DNA of 64,000 nucleotides. Origin: Branchiostoma lanceolatum (Eukaryota > Chordata > Leptocardii > Amphioxiformes > Branchiostomatidae). Below the pieces are notes generated by a model, which did no database searches, was not told the origin of the DNA, and worked only from the letters and a program-made list of their open reading frames with translations. Numbering within the stretch: the stretch's first letter is position 1; each line of letters begins with the position of its first letter. The stretch covers positions 29,625,435-29,689,434 of the forward strand of contig NC_089724.1 of the NCBI RefSeq assembly GCF_035083965.1, given 5' to 3'. The position numbers and the translations under genes are program-made. This document shows positions 47,771 to 60,600 of this stretch, one piece after another.

Positions 47771-48715
47771 GACCCCACAGCAGTACGAGTGATGTTCTGG
47801 TGAGCGACGGATGGCCCATTCTGGTGGAGGACGGTTTGCCCCTGTCGTACAACTGTTCTACATATTGTACTGTTACAGTAGTACTGCGTAACCCTTGTTT
47901 TTGTACAAAAATCACCTTAGCGTGCACTGCGGAATGCTCATATCAAAAGATAGATGAAGAATGTAAGCCTCCGTAGCAGTCTCCTCGGTGGCATTTTAGT
48001 ACTACCAGTTCTTGATTAAAATATTTTTGAGAGCATTAACTGTCCGCTCTAGACCAGGCTGGGTGATTGCTACTTATGGTATTTTTATTTGCAGCTTTAT
48101 GTGTGTCTCGTGGTAACGATGCACCTGGTGTAGACGTCATGAAATAGCTATGGTTGCTTCTCTAGCTCCTTTGTCAGAATTCCATACTTGTGGATCTTTA
48201 ATTTGGCCACCCAAAAAGTGCTTAACTTGCTACTTTGGCCACCCTAGATCATTTGTGACAATTCATCCGAAAATGTTACTTTTCATATTTAGTAAAGTTA
48301 GGAACATAGAGAGGACGAGTAAAAGTTAAGATTGATAAAGAAAAAACAGTTGTTTTTCTTGTTTTATGTCAGATATGTACCGATTAATTTCAACTCTTGG
48401 TATCACCTTCAAATACATCAAAATCTTTAGTACAATACTCTAATAAGTTGGAACAACTGAATTCTTTGGTCGAAGATACGACAGCAAGAGACTGCTAGCA
48501 AATAATTGATGACATTCCTTTGCGTTGTCACGCATTCTTCGGTGTTTGTGCGCATCTGTCCGTAGGGAGACTAAGCTCGTTAAACAAAGTATGTACAGAG
48601 CCGTACCACCTACAACCCAGCACTATTTGATTATTTTTGTCACCGCACGCCTCAGTGCCAGGGTAGGCCCAGTACACCGAGGATTCTATCAACAATTCCC
48701 CCCGAAAAGCTGATC
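47771..48715. other. 5' flank of the LDLa gene
   Basis: About 950 bases between the triplicated repeat and the LDLa start codon. No clear TATA box or exon is seen. The start codon context (gctgatcATGGCGG) is favourable. Confidence 0.4.
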
Positions 48716-51560
48716 ATGGCGGCTGGCTTGCTCGTATTTGCATGCCTGATTTCCATCGGTCATGCCTTCCCTCGTATTGGCGATACAGAGTGTATCAACC
48801 CGGACGATATCATGTGTGAAGGTAATGGAGTATGTGTCCGTCCAGAGTGGCAATGTGACGGTGATGATGATTGTGAAGACGGTTCAGATGAGGTAAATTG
48901 CACAAGGAAGGAGTGTTACAATCCAGAATATTTCAAGTGTGAAAGTACTGGAGTTTGTATCGAACCAGAGTGGCGATGTGACGATTATAATGATTGTGAC
49001 GACGGCTCAGATGAGAAAAATTGCACAAGCAAAGAGTGTTACAATCCCGAATATTTCAAGTGTGAAAGCAATGGAGTTTGTATCGAACCAGAGTGGCAAT
49101 GTGACGACGAAAATGATTGTGACGACGGCTCAGATGAGGCAAATTGCGAAGAGTGTTCCGACCCGAACGATATCAGGTGTGAAACTAGTGGAGCATGTGT
49201 CCCTCTGGAGTACCAATGCGACGACGATTATGATTGTGATGACGGTACAGATGAGGAAAATTGCGAAGAGTGTATCAACCCGGACGATATCATGTGTGAA
49301 GGTAATGAAGTATGTGTCCGTCCAGAGTGGCAATGTGACGGTGATGATGATTGTGACGACGGCTCAGATGAGGTAAATTGCACAAGCAAGGAGTGTTACA
49401 ATCCCGAACATATCAAGTGTGAAAGTAATGGAGTATGTATTGAACCAGAGTGGCAATGTGACTATATAAATGATTGTGACGACGGCTCAGATGAGGAAAA
49501 TTGCGAACCTGGGTGTTTCAACCCGGACGATATCAAGTGTGAACAAAGAAATGAATTATGTGTCCCTCTGGGGGACCAATGTGACAGTTATGATGATTGC
49601 TCAGACGGCTCAGATGAGGAAAATTGCTGGAGCAAAGAGTGTTCCAACCCGGACGATTTTAGGTGTGAAACTAGTGGAGCATGTGTCCGTCTGGAGTACC
49701 AATGTGACGACGATTATGATTGCGATGACGGTACAGATGAGGAAAATTGCAAAGAGTGTTTCAACCTGGACTTCAAGTGTGAAAGTCTCGGAGTATGTAT
49801 CGAACCAGAGTGGCAATGCGACGGTTATGATGATTGTTTTGACGGCTCAGATGAGAAAAATTGCACAAGCAAAGAGTGTTACAACCCCGAATATTTCAAG
49901 TGCAAAAGAAGTGGGATATGTATCCAACCAGAAAGACAATGTAACGGAGGGGATGATTGTGAAGACGTTTCAGATGAGGAAAATTGCACAAGCAAAGAGT
50001 GTTACAACCCCGAACGTTTCAAGTGTGAAAGTAATGGAGTTTGTATCAAACCAGAGTGGCAATGTGACGATTATTATGATTGTGACGACGGCTCAGATGA
50101 GGAAAATTGCGAAGAGTGTTTCAACCTGGACTTCAAGTGTGAAAGTATTGGAGAATGCATCGAACCAGAGAAGCAATGCGACGGTAATGATGATTGTTTT
50201 GACGGCTCAGATGAGAAAAATTGCACAAGCAAAGAGTGTCACCACCCCGAATATTTCAAGTGTAAAGGAAGTGGGATATGTATCCAACCAGAAAGACAAT
50301 GTAACGGAGGGGATGATTGTGAAGACGTTTCAGATGAGGAAAATTGCACAAGCAAAGAGTGTTACAACCCAGGCGATATTAAGTGTGAAGGAAGTGGAGT
50401 ATGTCTCAAACCAGAGTGGGGATGTGACGGTGACGATGATTGTGACGACGGCTCAGATGAGGAAAATTGCGAAGAGTGTTTCAACCTGGACTTCAAGTGT
50501 GAAAGTATTGGAGAATGCATCGAACCAGAGAAGCAATGCGACGGTAATGATGATTGTTTTGACGGCTCAGATGAGAAAAATTGCACAAGCAAAGAGTGTC
50601 ACCACCCCGAATATTTCAAGTGTAAAGGAAGTGGGATATGTATCCAACCAGAAAGACAATGTAACGGAGGGGATGATTGTGAAGACGTTTCAGATGAGGA
50701 AAATTGCACAAGCAAAGAGTGTTACAACCCAGGCGATATTAAGTGTGAAGGAAGTGGAGTATGTCTCAAACCAGAGTGGGGATGTGACGGTGACGATGAT
50801 TGTGACGACGGCTCAGATGAGGTAAATTGCACAAGCAAAGACTGTTACAACCCAGACTATTTCAAGTGTAAAAGTAATGGAGTATGTGTCCCTCCAAGGA
50901 AGCAATGTAACAGTGATGTCGATTGTGACGACGGTTCAGATGAGGAAAATTGCACAGACAAAGAGTGCCACTTCTCGCATCACATCAAGTGTGAAAGTAA
51001 TGGAGTATGTATCCCTCCAAGGAAGCAATGTAACAGTGATGTCGATTGTGACGATGGTTCAGATGAGGAAAATTGCAAAGACAAAGAGTGCCACCTCTCG
51101 CGCCACATCAAGTGTGAAAGTAATGGAGTATGTATCGAACCAGACGCGACTTGTGACGGTGTTGATGATTGTGGAGACGGTTGGGATGAAGAAAATTGCA
51201 CAAACAAAGAGTGTAACTCGGACTATTTCAAGTGTAAAAGTAATTTAGCATGTATCCATCGAGAATCGCAATGTGACGGATGGTATGATTGTGACGACGG
51301 CTCAGATTAGGAAAATTGCAAAAAAACACAGTGTTACTGGCCCGACGATATCAAGTGTGAAAGAAGTGGAGTATGTCTGAGATCATCGGATCAATGTGAC
51401 AGGTTTACTGATTGTGAAGACGGTTCAGATGAATTTTTTTGCGCAGCCGAGGATTGTCCCCTGTCCCATCATTTCTGTGAACCCGGTTCCTGCATCCCTG
51501 ACAACAAGCTCTGCGATGGCGTCGGTGACTGTGACGACGAGTCCGATGAGATCGACTGCG
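48716..51560 (+). other. Exon with 23 LDLa modules
   Basis: The exon runs from ATG through the TAG at 51308 to donor G|GTAAGT at 51561. Each module is about 38-41 residues with six cysteines and an ending such as [10 protein letters not shown]. Twenty modules are complete before the stop codon, the 21st is split by it, and two follow ([15 protein letters not shown]... and [14 protein letters not shown]...). Linkers are TSKEC or EEC. Modules 10, 13 and 16 have EDVSDE in place of the usual DGSDE. The long open frames in other registers are shadows of the repeat. Confidence 0.9.
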
Positions 51561-54262
51561 GTAAGTTCACCAAAAGTGTTCTGGTTTTGCAGATGATATC
51601 ATTCTGAATAAGAATAATGATTGTATTATAATTGAATTTCGGCTAGGCAGTATCTGTATTATACAGAAACAATATCCTGCCCCCCCCCCCCCCCCAGTAC
51701 CCTCCGAATGAATTACAGCCAAGTATAATATATCATATCGCCGACAGCTATTGAACACTATTCAACTGAGGCAAACTGGGGTTGATCTTAAAAGTTCTGG
51801 ATACTTTTTTGTCAACTTATGGCCTTAGCAACTTCATATTCTACTTGCTTTGGATTAAAAAAAACTGACTTGATCTCCTGCAATGAAAGAACTCACCACG
51901 CTTATGGAAAATAGTAGGAGTCCTTCCCGGTGTGAGTGGATCAAGTATATCTGTCCGGATATGCAGCCTGTATATACGTACTGTTCAGTGTAAACCCGGT
52001 GTGTTACGCAGTGAGGCGGTTTACCGGGTATACAATCCAAACAAACAAACAAACTGAACAAAGGAACGATAAATCGTGATGTTCTTTATGCAGGTAGCTT
52101 ACTTGAAGAGAGATATGAGCAATAAAATACAAGTCAGGAATTAATTATCAAAATTAATGCTGAAATTCTTTGATTTCATTGTTTTCGATTATACGTTGAT
52201 AGTTAAAATTGATAGCTTAGACAGATATGGCATGCAAATCATACAAAATAAAACTACCTTTGCATGAGCTATGAGGAAATTCCTTCATACCAGTATTTTC
52301 CATTTATGTTTGGTCCAGGAGATGCTATGGTCTTAATTTTATTTCTATGATTACTGAGGAAACTCTATGATTCCAGTCTTTTCCATAATAGGACAATATA
52401 TATGTATATGTAGTTTATTGCAGGTTGAACAGTAACATATACCAAATATGCAAATGAGTGCCTAATTTATATTAGGGCAAACATATTACCTTAACGCCAT
52501 GGCGTGTTTTGAACATAGGTGGTTTCATAGAGTTAGTCAATTCTTTCCATTGTGATACGTTTACGCATATCAAACGGACGTTATGGTCTCATTCCTGTGT
52601 TACTCCGCATATAGACTCTAAAATAGTCATTACCCCCCCAAATTAACGGCTGCATGAACTTCAGTTTATATCGGTGGGAAATTCCCTTTTATCCAGCCCA
52701 ACTGATCTGAAGTGTCAAACTAATGAAAGCTTGTTAGTAATGTTACTGAAGAAATCAGCAGGTAAAGTTCGGCGGCCGCGCGCAAGGTCAGTCGTGAATA
52801 GCCCTGCATTTCAGTGATGCGGTCGTGCGCTTACAGCTGGAAAGTGCCTTTTTTGGGTGTAGCTAAGTCCAGTTTGTAATTGCTATAAACAGAGATTGTT
52901 CGTCATACAATTGTTGGCAGTTTTTTACATGATCTAGGGTAAATGTGCTCAACATAGTATGAATGACCTTGGTGCATTTCCTATAGCTTCATTACGAACG
53001 CGCCCTTGTCAAACACGCCTTATAACACTGTAAGCCTATGGGGCGAAAAAAAACCTTATATGTCCCAAATATTTTGATATACGCAATTCATTATGCTCAA
53101 TGATATCTTCGGATTTACCAGGATTTATCTAAATGGACTTGAATAGCAAATTTAAGTACATAATGGCATGTGACAACCCATACATGGTAAACATTGGAAA
53201 ATATATCAAAGAATGTCTAGAAGCTAAAAACTCCTCCAATGATTGTAAAATCCCATTGTCATCCCATACTACTACACCATATTGTTTAAGATAGATTGAT
53301 TAGCCTGATAGAATGTCATCGTTTTACAATTGGATGCCATACTTTGTACCTTGTACAATTGTTGTGCAGTAAAGTTATTATCATTATGTTGTACAGTGTG
53401 CACCAATGTCGAGTTCCAGTGTGAACACAGCGGCAGATGTGTGCCACCATCTGCAGTGTGCGATGGTGTCCCCGACTGTGAGAACGCATCGGAGGAGCTG
53501 ATATGCCGTGAGTTTCTTACAAATCGCTAGGACTACTAAGTGTAAAGCCTCTGGCACACTTATGCGCATATACAAGCCCGCATGTGTTGCGTATTAATAT
53601 GTTTTTGGTTTAGGTTCAGTTTGCAGCCGAAGAAGGCAGTTCTTTGGTTTGATAACCAGACTCCACGACGATCGTTCAACGTAGAAAACAGCTTCCTCCC
53701 CGCAAAATTTACATTAACCAAAAATATGTTACTGCGGAACTCATGCGCACTTGAATATACGCACAAGTGTGACAGGGCTCTAAGACTAAACAATACATAA
53801 TGCAAAACAATATACAATGAAATTGTCATGGCCTACATGACCCGAGACAGTGCGGCATAAGGTCCACGTACGTCAGGAGGCCCAAGAATTTTGAAAAAGC
53901 TTGAAAAATCTTGCCAAATTTTCTGCTCATAATGTACATGTTAATGCGTTCCGCTTACCATTTCTCGATATCGATGAGAGGTATTACATTGGAAATGAGA
54001 TATTCACCCAGAACACTCTTCAATCGCAATTTTGTATGTTTGTACACAAAGATGACGTTTGTGTCCGATGTTTGTGTTCTTCAGAGTCCTGTGCGGAGAA
54101 GGGACTGTGGCAGTGCGACAGCGGTGAATGCATCAATAACGCCTCGGTGTGTGACGGAGACAAGGACTGCTCTTCTGGGGCAGACGAAGAGAACTGCAAC
54201 GGTAGGTTCCTATTATAAACCAGTCACACACATCCGCACAGGCTCTCTCTCTCTCTCTCTCT

Positions 54263-54342
<80 letters not shown>

Positions 54343-54610
54343 GTGACACATCCTCACACGCACACACACACACACACACACACTCATGCACGTACACACA
54401 CAAACACACACACACACACAGATTCATACGCAAACACACACACGCACAGATTCACACACACACACACACATACACAGGCACACGCATACAGACACACACA
54501 GACACCCACACACACCCACAGAGCGACTCTCACACACACAGACTCAGACAGATCCACACACATCTAGACTCTCTCACACAGTCTCTTTCTCACACGTCAC
54601 ACACAGCCCC

Positions 54611-54641
<31 letters not shown>

Positions 54642-54650
54642 GCATACACA

Positions 54651-54695
<45 letters not shown>

Positions 54696-57600
54696 TGCCG
54701 TCGTTGCTAATGGACATTCTATTGAATCATTGATACTTACACCTGCTCCTGGTTACTTACAGCTCCTTGCAACGATCTCCAGCTGGAGTGTGACGGCGGA
54801 TGTCTGCCGAGATACCGCGCCTGTGACGGGCTGGAGGACTGTTCGAACGGGGAGGACGAGATCAACTGTACAGCCGGAGGTGAGAGGCAGTTAACGTGTC
54901 TTTGCCATACAAAACCCTTATGGGGAGATACATGTTGTAGTTAAATATTATTTTAGATGGATTAGGCTGGAATGCAAGTTGATAATGCTAAACCTGTACA
55001 GGTTGCAGTGCAAAGCAGTTTCACTGCTTGGACGGTTCCTGCCTGTTGGAGTCTCAGCTGTGCGACAACCTGACGGACTGCAGTGGAGGGGAGGATGAGG
55101 ACGACTGTGGAGGTAGTTAGATTAGATTTTACCATGCACGCATCATCTAAGTGTTCATTAACGTAAGACAGTGCAGCTTTCCACATGATTAGGCCCATTT
55201 GCATCAACTATACTAGGGAAACTTTTTTAGTTCAAATAGTGCACCTTGAGGCTCACAGACATTTTCCTCACAGATGTTCCACCTCCTGGCTTCCCGCTTG
55301 GTTTGGCAAGTCGGTACATTCCCGATGTTTACGTCACTGCCAGTTCCGAATACAAGCTGGAGTTCGCCCCCTCCCTGGCTCGGCACACTCCTTCGAGTAC
55401 ACCAGGATACTGCTGGGTACCGAGTTTTGTGGTGGAACAATGGCTTCAGGTACCTGATTTTCATTTTTTTACAGGTTTGCGTAGCGAAACCTTTGTTGGA
55501 TCCGTTGGCATGTGTGGTGGTCGCCATCTTAAACTGTGACGTCACAGGGTCACCATACTATTTTTGGGAGAGGTGTTTTTTGGGGTCGCTAGCGTTCTCT
55601 CTATTTTTAACAAATCGGCACACTACTCTCACATATTCAACTCAAATAAAAAGAAAAACTCAATACCAATCCATATTTATAGAAGGACCCCGTAATCGCT
55701 AAACTAACATAGCATACCTGAAGTATATTTAGCGCAAATACTTAACTCTAGTTCTTAATTGAATCAAGATCATCATAGCTATGAAGTATATGTTCTATTA
55801 CTAGTACGTTGTTGCAATTGCAAGCTCAATGACACGATTATAGAGCATCTCTTTACTACGTATTTTTGACTGCAGGTTTACTTTGGCAAAACGACTGACG
55901 TCACCGGTGTGTTGATTAGTGGAGGCGGTTCGAACTGGGACCTGGGCAGTTGGGTGACGTCATTCACTCTGGCCTTTAGCATGGACGGCGCTTCGTGGGC
56001 ACCGTACGAAGGCAGCAGCAACAACGTGCAGGTACAGGTACAGTCACACCTGTCCTAAGCTACCACTTAAGGGGCTGAGCTTAAGTGGTTGCTGAGGACA
56101 GGTGGTTGCTACAGACAAGTAAGTTAGGGTCGAGGGTCAGGTTATTGCGATCTTTTAAATATTTGTTATTTACATCACCTGGCCAAATGTTGTTGAAAAC
56201 AGATAGATACATTAAAACGTACGTGCACATAACTGCTAACGTAGCCAACCCAAAAGTGTTATGGCTTAACTGGTTAAGACGCCCATGGTCTGAGGTACAG
56301 CAATCTCTGAAGAAATAAGCGCTCTCATACTTCTTTGTATGCATGCGCGGCGACAGGAATTGCTGGTGTTATGTCAAAGGTGAAGGCTCGTAACTCTAAT
56401 TTGCATAACACTGTCCGAACGTGAGTTGTTGATGTCTCAGGGGCCTTCACCTTTGACATATTACCAACAATTCCTGTCGTCGCGCATGCGTACTCAGAAG
56501 GGTGAAACAGTGGATAAGCCCATTTACGGTTCCGACTACGCATGTGCAAGGCCCCCGAGACGTAAACAAAAACCTTCGGGGCGTTGTTATGCAAATCTAG
56601 ACAATGTCGAGACGAAAACTGTATACAAACCTTTGACACTGCACATACGTAGTCGGAACAGTGAATGGGCTTATAGCAAGCCACTGCCCATAGGGCCTCA
56701 TAAAAGGCTATGGGAGTACATTACTTATCTTTCAGGACATTCCTGACGAGTTATGCTCACTTTAAGGTGTCTGACTTCTTTTCTGTGCCCTTCTAGATCT
56801 GACCCTGATTATGTTTCTTGTACAGGTTTTCCAAGGAAACCGAGACCGGTACAATCAAGTGAGTCGTCCTCTCCCAACCCCTGTGACGTCACGCTACATC
56901 CGTCTTCACCCGACAGGCCACGAAGGCTGGGTTGCCATGGTGATGGAGGTCTACGTAACAGACGGTTAGTCTCCTGCTGTTCCATAAGGTCTCAGACCGG
57001 AGTTTCTCTTACAATTTTGTGGGAAGGCCGGAACGGCGCTAATCCAGCTGTAAACCAAAACTTTGCACCAATGTTTCCATAAAAGTAAATTTTCATTATG
57101 TTACATTCATAATACCACGACAGATGTCCTCGTTCAAGATTCAAGACCACGACAGAAGGATCCACTTAGTGGATACAGGAAACTAATGTATTGGTTGAAG
57201 TCCACCATTCACAGCCCCTAGACTTTCAATCGTAAACATATCAGGAAAAGGCTGTCAAAAGTCACCTACCTGAAGTTTAGATCATGGAAAACTCACATTG
57301 GCAGCGTAGTCTGACCTCTAAAGTGTCAATCTAATGAGTTTCGCCGATTTTCCACCGGCGCAAACTGGTAAAATTCCATCAAAACATGGCGAGGTGACCT
57401 TTGACCCCCCTACACAAGAAAGAAGAACTTTATTGCACGACAATTGTACATGGTACAAAGTATGGCAAGAATTCGTAAACATGATACAATGTAGAAGTAT
57501 AGAATAAAGCTAGAAATGAGCACATCCAAACTACACCTATTTCAAAGAATACCGGACACTTCAAACATGGCTAAAACCCTGTTTTTCTAACTTAATGAAA

Positions 57601-60600
57601 TAGCCACAACCCTTACCTGTCAATTCCAGCTCAAAAACGCCAACATTTCCAACGAAGAGGCCTCCTACGTATATACACATACTTTTAACAAGGCTATACA
57701 AGGCTATTTCTGTGAAATGAAAATGGACCCTCTGCGCATGACTGTAATCGTGACCTTTGGCCTATTATATTTTGTTGGTACAAATCCTACAGAATTTCAT
57801 GGTTGCATTTTCTATAGCTAAAGCGTGCTAAACCCCATCACTGCATGCAACATAGCGCAATTGTAAGCCTGTATTTTATAGGTGGCTGCTGCCTTGGCTC
57901 TCAAATATTCATGAGAATCGTCATCAGTACGTTTAATAGGTATCCGATTACCTACCCCATCCCCTAATAACATCCTGCTGATCGCTTCAGACGAAAATAC
58001 CTGGACGACGCAAGACGAGTACGTCACAATGGGAGTCGGACTGGATCCCGACGACCCTGCCGCGGTTCCGAAGATTCCCGACCTCCACATGGCCGCTTCC
58101 TCGCGAGGGGACGACTTCTACCCGTGGCAGGCACGTCTAAATAACGGGAAAGGACAGCAGCATGGAGCATGTTGGTCCCCGGCTCTGGGCCAGGACACCG
58201 ACCAGTGGCTACAGGTACATTATGTACTCATTTTTCGGTCACCATAGCAGTAGTAACCCATTTCCACTGCGCAATCATTGCAATCCCCAAGCAGATACAC
58301 AGTGCCAAAATCGTATAAGCTAGCCAGCAGAGAAGCTCCAGTCAGCCAGAGAAGCTCCAGTTAGGCACCGTTTTGTCCCCGTGGTGATCTGGTTGGAGAT
58401 TACAACCATTGAATCATCCATAAGAGTTATGAGGTCCGCGCCAAAGTCACGCGAGAACAGAGCCTGACCAGTCCCATCACTTCTGAGTGTAAGCACATAT
58501 AGGGTGGGTGGAAGGGAAAGACAAAAAAAAAAGATCGGCCTCCAAGACTACCCCTTCATTTGGCTTTCCTTTTCAATTCCCCATCCTTCTTAGTAGATCA
58601 GTCTTCGTCACGCTCCCTCGGTAAGTGTCGGATGAATCCGTTGATGTGATAGTGGTACTCCGTCCCTCTTGTACTTATGTGGTATGTTCTGATGTATTCA
58701 TTACTCTTATCCAATCAGTGCGTAGCCTGGTCCCAGTCTCTAGGGGTCGGCTTAGGGGTGTTTAACCGGGCCCAGTCTGCTTTATTGAATCGTTTCTGTC
58801 AGCCTGTCTTCTTAGCTGCCATAAAGAGTTTCGCCGCCACGCGAGCTAATTTAATCCAAGGCCGTAAACCCACCCCCGAGCCGGCTAAGCTGTCTGGGCG
58901 GGCGGGCATCACTCCCAGTGCCATAGAAATATCGGGGATCCCCCGATGGTATGGTTTCCAGGCTAATCAGTACGCAGTGGGAATTAGAGTTAGTACTGTA
59001 GTTGTACATATTCAGTATTTGGCAATACCGCTGCGGGGGTCCAAGACATGGGCGAGCGGCAGTCGGCTAGTCTTCACACCGCGCTTCCATGCGGCTGTAC
59101 GTATCCAGAGATCCACGCTAGTTAGGTGCTCCTTCATGGCACACTCCAACCACAGTTTCCTTGGTCTATCACGACCTATTTTGCCTTGCAAGAAGTCAAA
59201 ACTACATTCTAGGTAGAATTGGTGTGAGATCCTGAGCAGTTTAGAACGACACCTCAGTTTTGGTAAGAATGTGCCTTTCAACATAGCTGTCCTTGTTACT
59301 AGAACATTCTTCAATCAGTAACTTAAGGTAAGAAAACACGGACATTCAAATTTTCGACGTCCACTGTAACCTAGTGAGTGACCTAGTCTCGCGAGAGCAC
59401 GAGGTCGAGACTTGTGTAGATTTTCTCGCGAGACTAGGTCACACCGCGTGATCAAGACGTACAGTGGACGTCGAAAATTTGAAGGAACATGTTTTGTTAC
59501 CTTTCTAGAGTCTCTGATTGAAGAATATTCTAGTAACTGGTAGTCACACGTGACTGATGAATCTCTTCAACGATAGATGTCCTTGATTTGCATCATGCCA
59601 TTGGACTTGGAATTTAAGAAGAGTATTTTTGTAACTTATTTTGTAAATGCCAACAAAAATGGACGACTCTTTTCAACAACAAACTAAAAATATTATGGCA
59701 ATTTTCATCAATGAAGTGAAGTGAAATGAGCTTTCTCCTAATGTCACCCCAGGTTAAGCATGACAAGGTGTACGAAGTTGCCGGTGTCATCACCCAGGGA
59801 GCTTACAACCAGGACTTCTGGGTCATGTCCTACAAGCTGGCGTTCTCTGTGGTTGGAGAATGGACAATGTACACTGACAGCACCGGGGACGGTGAAGAAG
59901 TGGTCAGTGTTGTCTTATCGACAAAGTAATTCAGTCTGTTCGATATATTTTTCTTAGATTCCATATAACATTCTGACAAAAAGGCATCCTCGTCACCAGG
60001 TGTACAATACAATATTCTTCGTTTCAGGTGTTCCAAGGGAACAGCGACAGCTACCACTACGCTCGCAACCTCTTGGAAAACCCAACTTTTGCACTCTACA
60101 CTCGCTTCTACCCGCTCACCTTCCACAATCGGGTCGCACTGAGGGTCGAGATTCTCGTCAAATATGGTCAGAAGTCTAATTTATTTCATTAATCAATGTG
60201 GCAAAACTGTCGTGGGGCTTTGATAAACACATTTTACTCAAAGGGATATAACTAGACTAATGTTATCCTGGCTGGTTTCATCTTCAAGTAGAGCAACTGT
60301 CGCTTGAAGTAGAAAAATGGTCCAATCACAAGTTAATTAGTTAAATGCTCTGATTGGTCAGTCTATAAAAGCACCTAATTGACAGTAATTGAGCTGAGGT
60401 GACAGTAAATATCATAATTGACAAATGTATTTCAGTACTGTACTGTCAGTAAATGAAGAGTAAAAGAAACATAAGTTATTGACAACGATGCTTCAATATG
60501 TCACTAAAAGCTGATTTGCTAAAAATGTCCTGAAACTATACTTTTAGTATTTCAAGTACTGACGGTTTGCCAATGTTTTTTTATTCATTTCCAGTCACCT

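Larger units (their letters stand above)
53397..55112 (+). other. Four one-module LDLa exons
   Basis: Exons 53397-53507, 54085-54201, 54763-54879 and 55002-55112, all phase 1 at both ends. Module ends read [33 protein letters not shown] and [11 protein letters not shown]. These calcium cages are less canonical than those in exon 1: the first lacks the DGSDE acids, so calcium binding there is doubtful. Confidence 0.87.
55274..56964 (+). other. F5/8 type C domain 1 (three exons)
   Basis: Exons 55274-55449, 55876-56031 and 56826-56964. The first gives [20 protein letters not shown] and FVVEQWLQ, the second [20 protein letters not shown] and [18 protein letters not shown], the third [12 protein letters not shown] and [20 protein letters not shown]. 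This is the standard discoidin order: surface loops, central strands, then the IRLxP...E strand. Introns are phase 1-0-0-1, so the whole domain is a shuffling-compatible unit. Confidence 0.92.
57991..60166 (+). other. F5/8 type C domain 2 (three exons)
   Basis: Exons 57991-58214, 59753-59902 and 60028-60166. They give [20 protein letters not shown] and QWLQ, then [20 protein letters not shown] and [14 protein letters not shown], then [20 protein letters not shown] and [11 protein letters not shown]. The exon plan is the same as for domain 1 (phases 1-0-0-1), pointing to domain duplication. The second exon ends either before GTCAGT (used here) or three bases earlier at GTGGTC. Confidence 0.88.

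Noticed and set aside
49470-50825. 451-codon frame inside the LDLa exon
   Set aside because: It is the second register of the repeated modules; the true frame has the signal peptide and the six-cysteine pattern.
53911-54733. Long frames through the CT/CA block
   Set aside because: Low complexity, and they conflict with the phase-consistent LDLa exon at 54085-54201.
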